6,359 nucleotides of DNA from Methanobacteriota archaeon. Its GTDB lineage: Archaea > Thermoplasmatota > Poseidoniia > Poseidoniales > Poseidoniaceae. The translations under genes were made by a program, and so were the position numbers. Shown in pieces: positions 1 through 6,359 of this stretch. The notes beneath the pieces were generated by a model. It was not told where the DNA came from, did no database searches, and saw nothing but the letters and a program-made list of their open reading frames with translations. The stretch's first letter is position 1, and each line of letters opens with the position of its first letter. The DNA lies in the NCBI GenBank assembly GCA_002727695.1, contig PBXT01000014.1, positions 4,194 through 10,552 on the forward strand. The letters run 5' to 3'.

Positions 1-3000
1 GAGTGTAAGAACTCGAAACTCAGATGAGAAACAGAAGCAATTTCATCGATATCCACGACTCTAATTCCTAGTGAGCCATCTCCAGGGACGAAGGACGAAT
101 CTAATTGTATTCTGAAATGGTACGCAGCATCTTGTTCTGCGAGGTCGTTTCCACAAGTAGCCGCAGCCTGTGATGGAGCGGCAACTATCCAACCTAATTG
201 CTCTAAGCTAGCTGTTACATCACCGACCTGTCGAGAAGAGCGAACTCGAACCACAGCATCCGCTGTCTGACCAAACATTAGTCGATTAATCTCTTCACCA
301 TCCTGGCACAAATCAATACTCAAGATTTCTGGAGGGCTCAGAACGATTGGGGTGAGGAATTGTGCTGAATTACTTGCTCCATTCGCGCCAGTTATGTTTG
401 CAGTGATTATTAGGTCGCCGTTCTCGATGCTCTCCAAAGTCGAAAGCGGAATCAGTGCTATACCATCATTAAACTCTACAGGAAGTGAGTAAGAGGATTG
501 CCCTGGCCATTTGATAGTCAGGTCCCCATAGACACCGTCAATTGAATCATCGTAGTCAGTAACAACGACCTTGATGAGTTCATCACCACCCCCTAAGACA
601 TTTGCAACTTCAGTATCCGTAGCATCAACAATCAATATCTCAGCCTCAGGTGGCTGGTCTGAAATCTGAATTGTCCTTCTGGTCATAAAATCGCCATTGT
701 GGTCTCTCAATTCGATCTTGAAGGATTCCAGACTTGTCTCAGTTGAGAGGGTGAATGAGGCAATGTAGCAATGTTGGTTTGAATTGCTTCCAGCGATGTA
801 AGTAAGACCGTCGATTTGCCCGCGAGTCGAGGAAATGATTGGCGCTTGAGTGGATAAGTCATGGTCAGTATCCAGTACACATGCCCTGAGAGTCAGGACA
901 TGCCCTCGCAGCACCCCCGTATTCGGATAGGATGTAAGAACTGAGGCTCCACCCCATTCAGGGTCATCGACTCCAGAAATGTGAACTCCAAACCAGAAAG
1001 CTGGAGCGTCGGTGATTAGCGCTATTCCAAAGGCAATAGATACGGTAGAGATGTTGGACTCATCAGTCGAATTAGCCATAATGTCCAGCATGCCTAGTTC
1101 AACATCAGAAGGCAAGTCAATAGTAGTCCACCATAGGTATCCATCTTGGCTACCAGTACCTTTCCACGTCCATTCAGTGCTATTGTTCCCGTTGGTTATT
1201 CGCCATGCGATATCAGTAGAATGAACTCCACTATCGTCGCTCGCTTCGATACTACAAACGAATCTGTCTCCTCTACTGTATTGTGATGAATCACAGAATA
1301 TGTCTTCAATAACCGGGGCGCTGTTAACCCATAATGTATAGTCGAACACATTGTTGTCAATATTTCTCTCAGGGTTCAGAATTGAAGCAGCATCCCAGCG
1401 AATTGCTAGGTTATTCCACCCTTCCCGGGAAGTATTCAATTCTAATTTGAGGATTTGCCTGCTACCGGTTTCAGAGCCATTTGGCATCGCTAAACTATGA
1501 TTGACTAAGATTAGGCTGCCCAGTTTATCTATAACTTTCAGATTACCAATCGCACTACCAGGTCCTAAATTCTGAATTGCAATCTCAATTTCAAAACTCT
1601 CGTTCTTAGTTACGTTTTCAACAACCCGTACATCGATTATTTCGATATCGTGAACGATGTCTGCATAAGGGCTCATCTTAGGGTCGCCGACAACGACGCC
1701 CATCCAACTAATCATCGTGTTAGCAGCTGCGTATGATTCTGCCAGATTAAATCCACTTGCGTAAGATGAAAGCAGCACGCTGGGTGATGATACAGCGGTT
1801 AGGTATGGCTCATACACATATCCTTTGATTCCGCTAGCTCCGTCTTCAAGGATATCTGCAACTAGAGATTGTCCATATGTTGTTCCCCAATTGAAGGAGC
1901 GAGCACCAGTGCTTACTGCGGTTTCAACAATCGAACCATTGACCCATTCCATGTGTGGCCGAATAATTCGTAACACTGTGGAATCAACGAATAGAGAACC
2001 CTCGGTTGATGTAGGGACAATATCTAGGGAAATACGGATTTTCAGCGAAGTAGCATTTTCATGTGGTCTAAATCTCATAGTAACTGAATTCCAAGATGCT
2101 GTGTAATCCTGTTTGGACGATTCATTGTAAGTGAGTTCAACTCCATTTGAATCGTAAGAGGTAACTTGGAGTTCATATTCTCCGAATACGTCCCCACTTC
2201 TCTTCCCGTGAGTGTAGACAACCCAAGCATGGTTTGTGAAATTGGTTGGAATGTCGTGAGTTGTTTCAAGATATGCAACATCTTGCCCATTTCCAGAATA
2301 GGATGTACAATTGTTGATTATGTTCCTGTTTAGAACTGTAATTGAACTGTTAGTGAGGGCTGTGTCCCAAATCATCAGATTGTCAATCATTCCTTCAAAG
2401 TGCGAGTTTCCAGCCCTGTTGACTCCAATTTTGTAGAGATCAAAATTGTTGACAGAACCGTTAGGATAGTAGTTTGAATTAACCAGAACTCCGTCCATGT
2501 ATTGCCTGGTTGAACCAGCTTCAAACACAGTTACTAGATTGCTCCATTTTTGTGGAATAACATCGCCAAATGACTTGGTTTGGTTATTGTGAAGTTTCCA
2601 TTCGCCACCAGAAATCATGTGTTGGAATGATTGATTTGAACCTGCATTATCATCGATTGCAAAGGTAGAGGCATAGTTAGATTGGTTCGTTGTATTAGCC
2701 CAAACCCATTGACTGATTGTGAAATTACCTAGCCAATCATCAACATTGACCTTAGCATAATCGTCTGAACCATCAAACCACAAACAGTTTCCATCAATAC
2801 AATTTTTCCAGTTTGATGAGTTCATCCCATACAGTGTGAAATCAGTATCATTTGCAATGCTGTCATTAGCTTGCATCCCACTTCCTTCTTCAAAATCCCA
2901 TCTATGGATTAAGTTTTCAGATTGGGGCACGTAATCCCCAGAAACGAAGAAAGCCGATGATGGGATTGTGGTCTTACTCACGTTGGGCCCTTCCCATGAA

Positions 3001-4496
3001 AATCTCAACCCATGCGGGCCGCCACCCTGGAAGAATTCGATTCTGAAGTCATGATATCCTTCACTCAGATTCAATGTGGATGAGTACTCTCTCATTCCAT
3101 GCATACCATAATTTTGAATGGCACTAACATCGTTAATCCATAATTCAGAACCATCGTCAGTGTTGAGATAAAATGTCCAGTTGCCAGATTCTGGGATATC
3201 GATTAATCCACTGAATCTCGCCCCCCAATTATGCTTGAAACGGTCATCTAAACCGGGGTATGGGCTACCAGATGATGAATAAGCAAGGTCGCTTTCTAAT
3301 CTGACATGGTCGGGTGCTCTATCGATGAGTGTGGGCATGGAAGCAGCGTTGAAACTGATTCCTTCATTGTCGAAATATTCGGCATAGATTCCAGGTAGCA
3401 GATATCCTGATTCTTGGTCACATTGAGATGAAATTGAAGCCTCAAATGCTCCATTCCCACCTTGTTTGGTTCCCGTTTGATATGACCAATTGAATTCATC
3501 ACCTGCAGAAACTGTTGGTCCAGAGAGATTCCAATGCCTTGAGCCACTATTCCATGCAGAATCTAGGGTGTCAAAACCACCATTTGCAAGGTAGTTCTTA
3601 TTCCAATTACCGTCATTACTCCCCCAAGATGCGTACCCGATAACATTGGACATATTCGTCACAAATTCGGTTTCCTCATCAAAGTAAACAGGGAGATTCA
3701 TTGTACCGTTTAGAGTACTATTTGCAACGTATAAATCATCATTCCAAAATTTGTAACCCGTGTCATTTCGATTGGTTGCTAAATCCAAGACATGCATGCC
3801 CCTTGAGCCGTAGGAATTGTTTGCCTTCTCAATCAATTCTAGTGCTGTATCAACAGTATATCCAGTCAATCTTGTTACTAAGAAAAACCCGTATTCGTCT
3901 CTAGTGAAATCTTTCATTTGTCTTCCTGCAAGCGGGCCATAATCATGAGTACTCCACCAATCAGCACCGATGTCAGAGTCATATGTACCACCTGCTAAAG
4001 CGATCTCTTGGTCAAAAGAAGCCTTGTTGTTTCCTCCATTGATTCGCAATGGTATCCCTTTAGTCGTGACGAGATAATTGATATCAGTGCCATTGTAACT
4101 TGAGAGCATAGTTTTGAACGGGTCTAAGAAATAAGTATTGAACTGGTCTCGATTGATTGTTTCACCGGTGGGATTTGATGAGTTATCGAATATGAAAACT
4201 CTATCTGCGCTGATATTTCTTGCTGTAACGAAAGCCCATCCAATCGTTCGACTGGCCTCAGATTTGTTGTTGATTAATACTGCAACATCACTGTAGTCAA
4301 TCGCTGTTGAAAGATTGAAACCATTGGGTACTGCTACAGGATTTAGTGGTGTTTCATTCCAGATATCATTAGCAACAGTGAATCCTTCGAAAATGTCATC
4401 CTCAATTTCGCTGATAGGAGCCTCAGGATTTGGCAAATGAATCGTACTCAAAACGAAAAGCGCGACTAAAAAAAGCGCTTTCCGAGCGGGGGACAT
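1..4496 (-). CDS. Giant secreted/surface protein: TIGR03790 domain split by PA14 and LamG modules, then CARDB-like and Ig-like domains (C-terminus beyond window)
   Basis: Seen: an open frame of 1498 codons with no stop, running off the left edge. I chose the ATG at 4496 because it starts a signal-peptide-like N-terminus (MSPARK, then hydrophobic ALFLVALFVLSTI); the frame stays open upstream to 4562, but only GTG/TTG starts occur there. Domains by residue: about 65-297, TIGR03790 N-part (SDVAVLINN; TTKGIPLRI with K146-G147-I148-P149; GYASWGSND around W291); about 367-518, PA14 (GIYAEYFDNEG, WTFYLNTDDGSELWIND, HDFRIEFFQGG); about 526-735, LamG (RWDFEEGSG, C566 and C571 in CIDGNC, NLMIWDTAL); about 736-848, an unassigned beta-rich, CBM-like stretch; about 849-945, TIGR03790 C-part (E896-P897-Y898-L899, G937-D938-P939); about 947-1060, CARDB-like; 1060-1498, Ig-like domains with paired cysteines. 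About 40 N-x-S/T sequons suggest an extracellular glycoprotein. TIGR03790 has no known function. Neither TIGR03790 half contains cysteine, so a Cys-protease role is unlikely. The membrane or wall anchor, if any, lies outside the window. Confidence 0.88.
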   Translation of the reverse strand, partial: MSPARKALFLVALFVLSTIHLPNPEAPISEIEDDIFEGFTVANDIWNETPLNPVAVPNGFNLSTAIDYSDVAVLINNKSEASRTIGWAFVTARNISADRVFIFDNSSNPTGETINRDQFNTYFLDPFKTMLSSYNGTDINYLVTTKGIPLRINGGNNKASFDQEIALAGGTYDSDIGADWWSTHDYGPLAGRQMKDFTRDEYGFFLVTRLTGYTVDTALELIEKANNSYGSRGMHVLDLATNRNDTGYKFWNDDLYVANSTLNGTMNLPVYFDEETEFVTNMSNVIGYASWGSNDGNWNKNYLANGGFDTLDSAWNSGSRHWNLSGPTVSAGDEFNWSYQTGTKQGGNGAFEASISSQCDQESGYLLPGIYAEYFDNEGISFNAASMPTLIDRAPDHVRLESDLAYSSSGSPYPGLDDRFKHNWGARFSGLIDIPESGNWTFYLNTDDGSELWINDVSAIQNYGMHGMREYSSTLNLSEGYHDFRIEFFQGGGPHGLRFSWEGPNVSKTTIPSSAFFVSGDYVPQSENLIHRWDFEEGSGMQANDSIANDTDFTLYGMNSSNWKNCIDGNCLWFDGSDDYAKVNVDDWLGNFTISQWVWANTTNQSNYASTFAIDDNAGSNQSFQHMISGGEWKLHNNQTKSFGDVIPQKWSNLVTVFEAGSTRQYMDGVLVNSNYYPNGSVNNFDLYKIGVNRAGNSHFEGMIDNLMIWDTALTNSSITVLNRNIINNCTSYSGNGQDVAYLETTHDIPTNFTNHAWVVYTHGKRSGDVFGEYELQVTSYDSNGVELTYNESSKQDYTASWNSVTMRFRPHENATSLKIRISLDIVPTSTEGSLFVDSTVLRIIRPHMEWVNGSIVETAVSTGARSFNWGTTYGQSLVADILEDGASGIKGYVYEPYLTAVSSPSVLLSSYASGFNLAESYAAANTMISWMGVVVGDPKMSPYADIVHDIEIIDVRVVENVTKNESFEIEIAIQNLGPGSAIGNLKVIDKLGSLILVNHSLAMPNGSETGSRQILKLELNTSREGWNNLAIRWDAASILNPERNIDNNVFDYTLWVNSAPVIEDIFCDSSQYSRGDRFVCSIEASDDSGVHSTDIAWRITNGNNSTEWTWKGTGSQDGYLWWTTIDLPSDVELGMLDIMANSTDESNISTVSIAFGIALITDAPAFWFGVHISGVDDPEWGGASVLTSYPNTGVLRGHVLTLRACVLDTDHDLSTQAPIISSTRGQIDGLTYIAGSNSNQHCYIASFTLSTETSLESFKIELRDHNGDFMTRRTIQISDQPPEAEILIVDATDTEVANVLGGGDELIKVVVTDYDDSIDGVYGDLTIKWPGQSSYSLPVEFNDGIALIPLSTLESIENGDLIITANITGANGASNSAQFLTPIVLSPPEILSIDLCQDGEEINRLMFGQTADAVVRVRSSRQVGDVTASLEQLGWIVAAPSQAAATCGNDLAEQDAAYHFRIQLDSSFVPGDGSLGIRVVDIDEIASVSHLSFEFLH

Positions 4497-4550
4497 GTAA
4501 CACTGGGTGGGATGATTACTCAAAGTCACTTCGATTGCTTGTATGAGTGA

Positions 4551-4574
4551 AAAATAGCCTTTTTAGGCCATTTT
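4551..4574. promoter_or_regulatory. 24-bp palindrome in the divergent intergenic region, candidate operator or shared promoter element
   Basis: Arms AAAATAGCCT (4551-4560) and AGGCCATTTT (4565-4574) are complementary at 9 of 10 positions around a TTTT spacer. The single mismatch is A4556 against C4569. It lies between the starts of the giant minus-strand gene and the macro-dacZ operon, so it could be a dimeric regulator's site. Its AT-rich arms could also act as TATA-like elements: AAAATA reading right, and TATTTT reading left at about 57 bp from the giant gene's ATG. The role is inferred from position and symmetry only. Confidence 0.45.
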
Positions 4575-4584
4575 CTACAATGCG

Positions 4585-4590
4585 TATATG
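4585..4590 (+). promoter_or_regulatory. TATA-like box for the macro-dacZ operon
   Basis: TATATG is centred about 28 bp before the ATG at 4616. Archaeal TATA boxes usually sit about 26-27 bp before the transcription start, so transcription would begin at or within one or two bases of that ATG, giving a leaderless or nearly leaderless mRNA. This fits the lack of any Shine-Dalgarno-like sequence before the macro gene and supports 4616 over the in-frame ATG at 4631. An AT-rich alternative lies at 4550-4556 and would give a leader of roughly 38 nt. Confidence 0.4.
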
Positions 4591-4615
4591 AAGGACGGCC
4601 CCCCCTGCTCAAAAC

Positions 4616-5242
4616 ATGGTCGAGTTGTACATGGCGCGAACTTGTCGATGGGGAGTCGTTCGAGTCATAGGTGGAGAACTCCATTTACAGGAAGCCGATG
4701 CAGTAATCACTCCTGCCAACAATCGTCTCTCTGGAAGAGAAGGTCTAGACGCTCAAATCCACAAGGCTGCAGGAGATGAACTTCGTGATTTTTGCACCGA
4801 AGTACGAGTAGAACAGAGAAAGTTGAACCTACCACCTTGCCCAGTTACAACAAATGTAGTCTCGAACTCATTTAATCTCAAGGAGCGCTTCAAGCACATT
4901 ATACACGTAGTAAGTCCAGATTGCCGCAGACCAAACCAAGACGAATCCAGAAGAGAATTACTTCCTCAAACATACCATCACTTGTTTGATACGCTAAAGG
5001 GAATGAAGGATGTCAGCGTGGTAATGGCTCCACCTTTATCGATGGGAGTTTTTGCTTATCCTCATCGTGAGGGTGCTCGTTTGACGCTTGAAACCTTACT
5101 TGGAATCATGGATGGCGAAGAAGATCCAGGAATCAAAGAGTACAACATCGTTGTAAAAGAAAGAAATTTCATCAAAAACATGCGTACTGTGTACCGTGAA
5201 TCAAACGATTTACTTCCCGGAACCGATACCACAATGGTATAA
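4616..5242 (+). CDS. Macro-domain (ADP-ribose-binding-like) protein, 208 aa
   Basis: Macro domains bind ADP-ribose and related nucleotides, and some remove ADP-ribose from proteins or hydrolyse O-acetyl-ADP-ribose. Seen by residue: a GGEL strand-turn at 19-22 (the GDI position of the fold); the adenosine/ribose loop DAVITPANNRLSGREGLDAQ from D28, with N35 and N36, then IHKAAG (48-53); C75-P76 where many family members have C-x-T-G; NLKERFKHIIHVVSP (87-101); and the second phosphate loop PPLSMGVFAYP (139-149), matching the usual STG-x-[YF]-G-[YF]-P. Odd: the loop threonine is M143, the glycine before Y148 is A147, and the first loop has SGREGLD rather than a run of glycines. About 40 residues after the domain (168-208) are unassigned. 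No signal peptide or membrane segment, so cytoplasmic. Start: first in-frame ATG after the TGA at 4589-4591; ATG 4631 is the alternative. It is first gene of a likely operon with dacZ. Fold call is firm; substrate is unknown. Confidence 0.85.
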   Translation: MVELYMARTCRWGVVRVIGGELHLQEADAVITPANNRLSGREGLDAQIHKAAGDELRDFCTEVRVEQRKLNLPPCPVTTNVVSNSFNLKERFKHIIHVVSPDCRRPNQDESRRELLPQTYHHLFDTLKGMKDVSVVMAPPLSMGVFAYPHREGARLTLETLLGIMDGEEDPGIKEYNIVVKERNFIKNMRTVYRESNDLLPGTDTTMV

Positions 5243-5248
5243 GGTGAT
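5242..5248 (+). promoter_or_regulatory. Ribosome-binding site of dacZ
   Basis: AGGTGAT is complementary to the archaeal 16S 3' end (core CACCT). It begins at the last base of the macro gene's TAA stop, with GGTG starting 9 bases before ATG 5252. It decides the start: ATG 5252 rather than the adjacent TTG at 5249, which would lie directly against the site. A Shine-Dalgarno here but not before the first gene is the usual archaeal pattern for an internal operon gene. Confidence 0.7.
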
Positions 5249-5251
5249 TTG

Positions 5252-6100
5252 ATGGTCGATCTGCCAAATTTGGTAGCCTCGGCAATCGAGAATGACCGCT
5301 CTAATTTCTCTGCAGCAGTTCTTCTTTCTAATAATTCGAGAACCGTCAAGAAGATTAGAGAAATTCTGCCCAAGAAGATGAGGTTGGTAACACTTACATC
5401 ATCTTCCAAGGTCAGTGACAATCTCAAAGAATTAGGTTTTGAAGTAGAGGTTCTCGAAGATTCTTTGTCATCTCAAGGCCTATCGGTTTTGAATAGCCTT
5501 CACGACATTATTTTGCAAGGTCTTGGCGAGGGGCGTTTCAAGTCAAGTGACAGGATTTTAGCGATAATGGGGGAACCGATGGATGGAGTAATTGTGATTG
5601 AGGCTAACAATTTAGCTTCAAACAAATTAGCGATCATGGCCAATGAGCATGACATCGACATTGAGGTTCTTGCCAAATTGATGGAATTAGCCAGACATAT
5701 CGGGGGCCGAGGCAGGGAAGGACATGCGGTCGGTGCTCTATTTGCAATTGGGTCTGTCCCTAAACTCAGAAGATATACTACAGCATTAGTTCTTAACCCG
5801 TTCAAGGGACATTCTGATTCCAAGAGGAGTGTGTCTGTTCAAAATAATCACGAGACCTTGGCAGAATTCGCATGGCTGGATGGCGCCATTTTGTTCAATT
5901 CAAAGGGTATTGCAAGCGATGCAGGAAGATATGTCCAAGTCCCTGCAGGAATAAATCCGAAACCGGGTGAAGGTGGAAGACATCTCGCTGCTAGAGCAAT
6001 CAGTCAGTTGGCAGATTCAATTGCAATTTGTGTTTCATCAAGCGGAGTAATAACCCTCTATTCCAAGGGCAGAGAAAGATATCGGGTCAGGCTCTCTTGA
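5252..6100 (+). CDS. dacZ: Archaeal diadenylate cyclase DacZ (c-di-AMP synthase), 282 aa
   Basis: Makes cyclic di-AMP from two ATP, a second messenger tied to osmotic and potassium balance in bacteria and archaea. Layout: residues 8-115 form an alpha/beta domain like the pyruvate-kinase-type N-terminal domain of DacZ (LGFEVEVLED; RILAIMGEPMDGVIVIE); residues about 119-282 are the DAC (DisA_N) domain. DAC hallmarks seen: GGRGREGHAVGALFAIG, LVLNPFKGH, the D210-G211-A212 motif, AGRYVQVP, and GGRHLAARA with R243-H244 for ATP binding. The total length matches archaeal DacZ. No membrane helices, unlike bacterial CdaA, and no DisA DNA-binding C-terminus, so a soluble cytoplasmic enzyme. Odd: where bacterial enzymes read V-S-E-E-T-G, this one has CVSSSGVI, lacking the acidic residues. 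Start is the ATG after the AGGTGAT site, 9 bp past the macro gene stop. The end overlaps the convergent gene by 14 bp. Confidence 0.93.
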   Translation: MVDLPNLVASAIENDRSNFSAAVLLSNNSRTVKKIREILPKKMRLVTLTSSSKVSDNLKELGFEVEVLEDSLSSQGLSVLNSLHDIILQGLGEGRFKSSDRILAIMGEPMDGVIVIEANNLASNKLAIMANEHDIDIEVLAKLMELARHIGGRGREGHAVGALFAIGSVPKLRRYTTALVLNPFKGHSDSKRSVSVQNNHETLAEFAWLDGAILFNSKGIASDAGRYVQVPAGINPKPGEGGRHLAARAISQLADSIAICVSSSGVITLYSKGRERYRVRLS

Positions 6101-6359
6101 TTGCATCTTCCATAGTCAATTCGCCACAGGCAACTAGCCTAGCAAGTTCAGTAGAGATGGTCAAATTCCCTAAACTCATTATGCGAGATTGTCTTTGAAT
6201 TTCTTTCAAGTCACCTTCAGTAGGATTCAATTCCCTGATGTGATGTACTCTAGAACCACCCATGAGTGCGATTCTAGTCGCTGCATGCAAGTGGGTTTTG
6301 ATTCGCGAACCTTGACTGGTTCGATATTCATTTACTTCCAATGTTTCAATGCCTCTGAG
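6087..6359 (-). CDS. C-terminal end of an unidentified protein, possibly a PilT/GspE-type ATPase (N-terminus beyond window)
   Basis: Seen: 90 codons and a TGA stop at 6089-6087, open to the right edge, so the true start is outside; a TTG at 6341 opens a shorter frame but is probably not the start. The visible part begins LRGIETLEVNEYR, continues TRIALMGGSRVHHIREL, and ends TISTELARLVACGELTMEDAIKRA. It is soluble, charged and helical in character. The end resembles the C-terminus of PilT-type pilus/secretion ATPases, which typically close with a helix of the form LA-x-L-x3-G-x-[IL]-[ST]-x-E-[ED]-A-x-x-[RK]-[AS], preceded by an IRE segment. That similarity is short and from memory. Walker motifs would be off the window, so neither can be checked here. 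Convergent with dacZ, sharing 14 bp. Confidence 0.75.
   Translation of the reverse strand, partial: LRGIETLEVNEYRTSQGSRIKTHLHAATRIALMGGSRVHHIRELNPTEGDLKEIQRQSRIMSLGNLTISTELARLVACGELTMEDAIKRA

Noticed and set aside
2075..3547. Minus-strand frames at 2075-2290 and 3296-3547
   Set aside because: They are in a different frame from the giant gene on the same strand and their products show no family features.
1012..3904. Short plus-strand open frames (for example 1012-1224, 1825-2106 and 3701-3904)
   Set aside because: They lie antisense to the uninterrupted giant minus-strand frame, whose translation shows recognisable PA14 and LamG modules. The short products show no domain or start signal.
4457..4481. 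Inverted repeat AAAGCGC / GCGCTTT with an 11-base loop, near the start of the giant gene
   Set aside because: It lies in the signal-peptide codons, where the similar KALF and VALF stretches produce the sequence. An mRNA hairpin is possible but the coding constraint explains it.
4588..4779. Plus-strand 63-codon frame starting at ATG 4588
   Set aside because: It overlaps the macro gene in another frame and its Ser/Arg/Gly-rich, low-complexity product has the look of an out-of-frame reading.
5249..5251. TTG at 5249 as the dacZ start
   Set aside because: It abuts the AGGTGAT site, leaving no spacing, and the next codon is an ATG at a proper distance.
5062..5823. Minus-strand frames 5062-5427 and 5500-5823
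   Set aside because: They are antisense to dacZ and to the end of the macro gene, both of which have clear conserved motifs.
1..6359. tRNA, rRNA, CRISPR array, insertion sequence or attachment site
   Set aside because: No cloverleaf, spaced direct repeats, transposase-like product or terminal inverted repeats were seen; almost the whole window is coding.

Overview
The window looks archaeal, most likely from an uncultured marine euryarchaeon of the Marine Group II (Poseidoniales) kind. The evidence is a DacZ-type archaeal diadenylate cyclase, a TATA-like box placed for a nearly leaderless start, an AGGTGAT ribosome-binding site inside the operon, moderate-to-low GC, and a giant secreted protein built from PA14, LamG and Ig-like modules. 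The lineage is inferred from gene content and style; no marker gene is present to prove it.

Layout. Positions 1-4496 (minus strand) hold one uninterrupted reading frame of 1498 visible codons that runs off the left edge without a stop. It encodes a signal-peptide-bearing surface or secreted protein of the uncharacterised TIGR03790 family. Its TIGR03790 domain appears to be split in two by an insertion of about 550 residues carrying PA14, LamG and a further beta-rich module. A CARDB-like domain and several Ig-like domains follow. A 119-bp divergent intergenic region (4497-4615) contains a near-perfect palindrome and a TATA-like element. On the plus strand, a macro-domain protein (4616-5242) is followed 9 bp later by dacZ (5252-6100), which makes the second messenger c-di-AMP; the two look like an operon. 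The dacZ stop overlaps by 14 bp the 3' end of a convergent minus-strand gene (6087-6359), which is cut by the right edge and whose C-terminus weakly resembles PilT-type secretion/pilus ATPases.

How the genes may work together. The macro-domain protein binds, or once bound, an ADP-ribose-like nucleotide, and DacZ makes an adenine dinucleotide. Their tight coupling suggests a shared nucleotide-signalling role, but this is inference. The divergent surface protein shares the promoter region and could be co-regulated through the palindrome, also inference. No RNA genes, mobile elements or CRISPR arrays were seen, and no gene-free stretch exceeds 300 bases.
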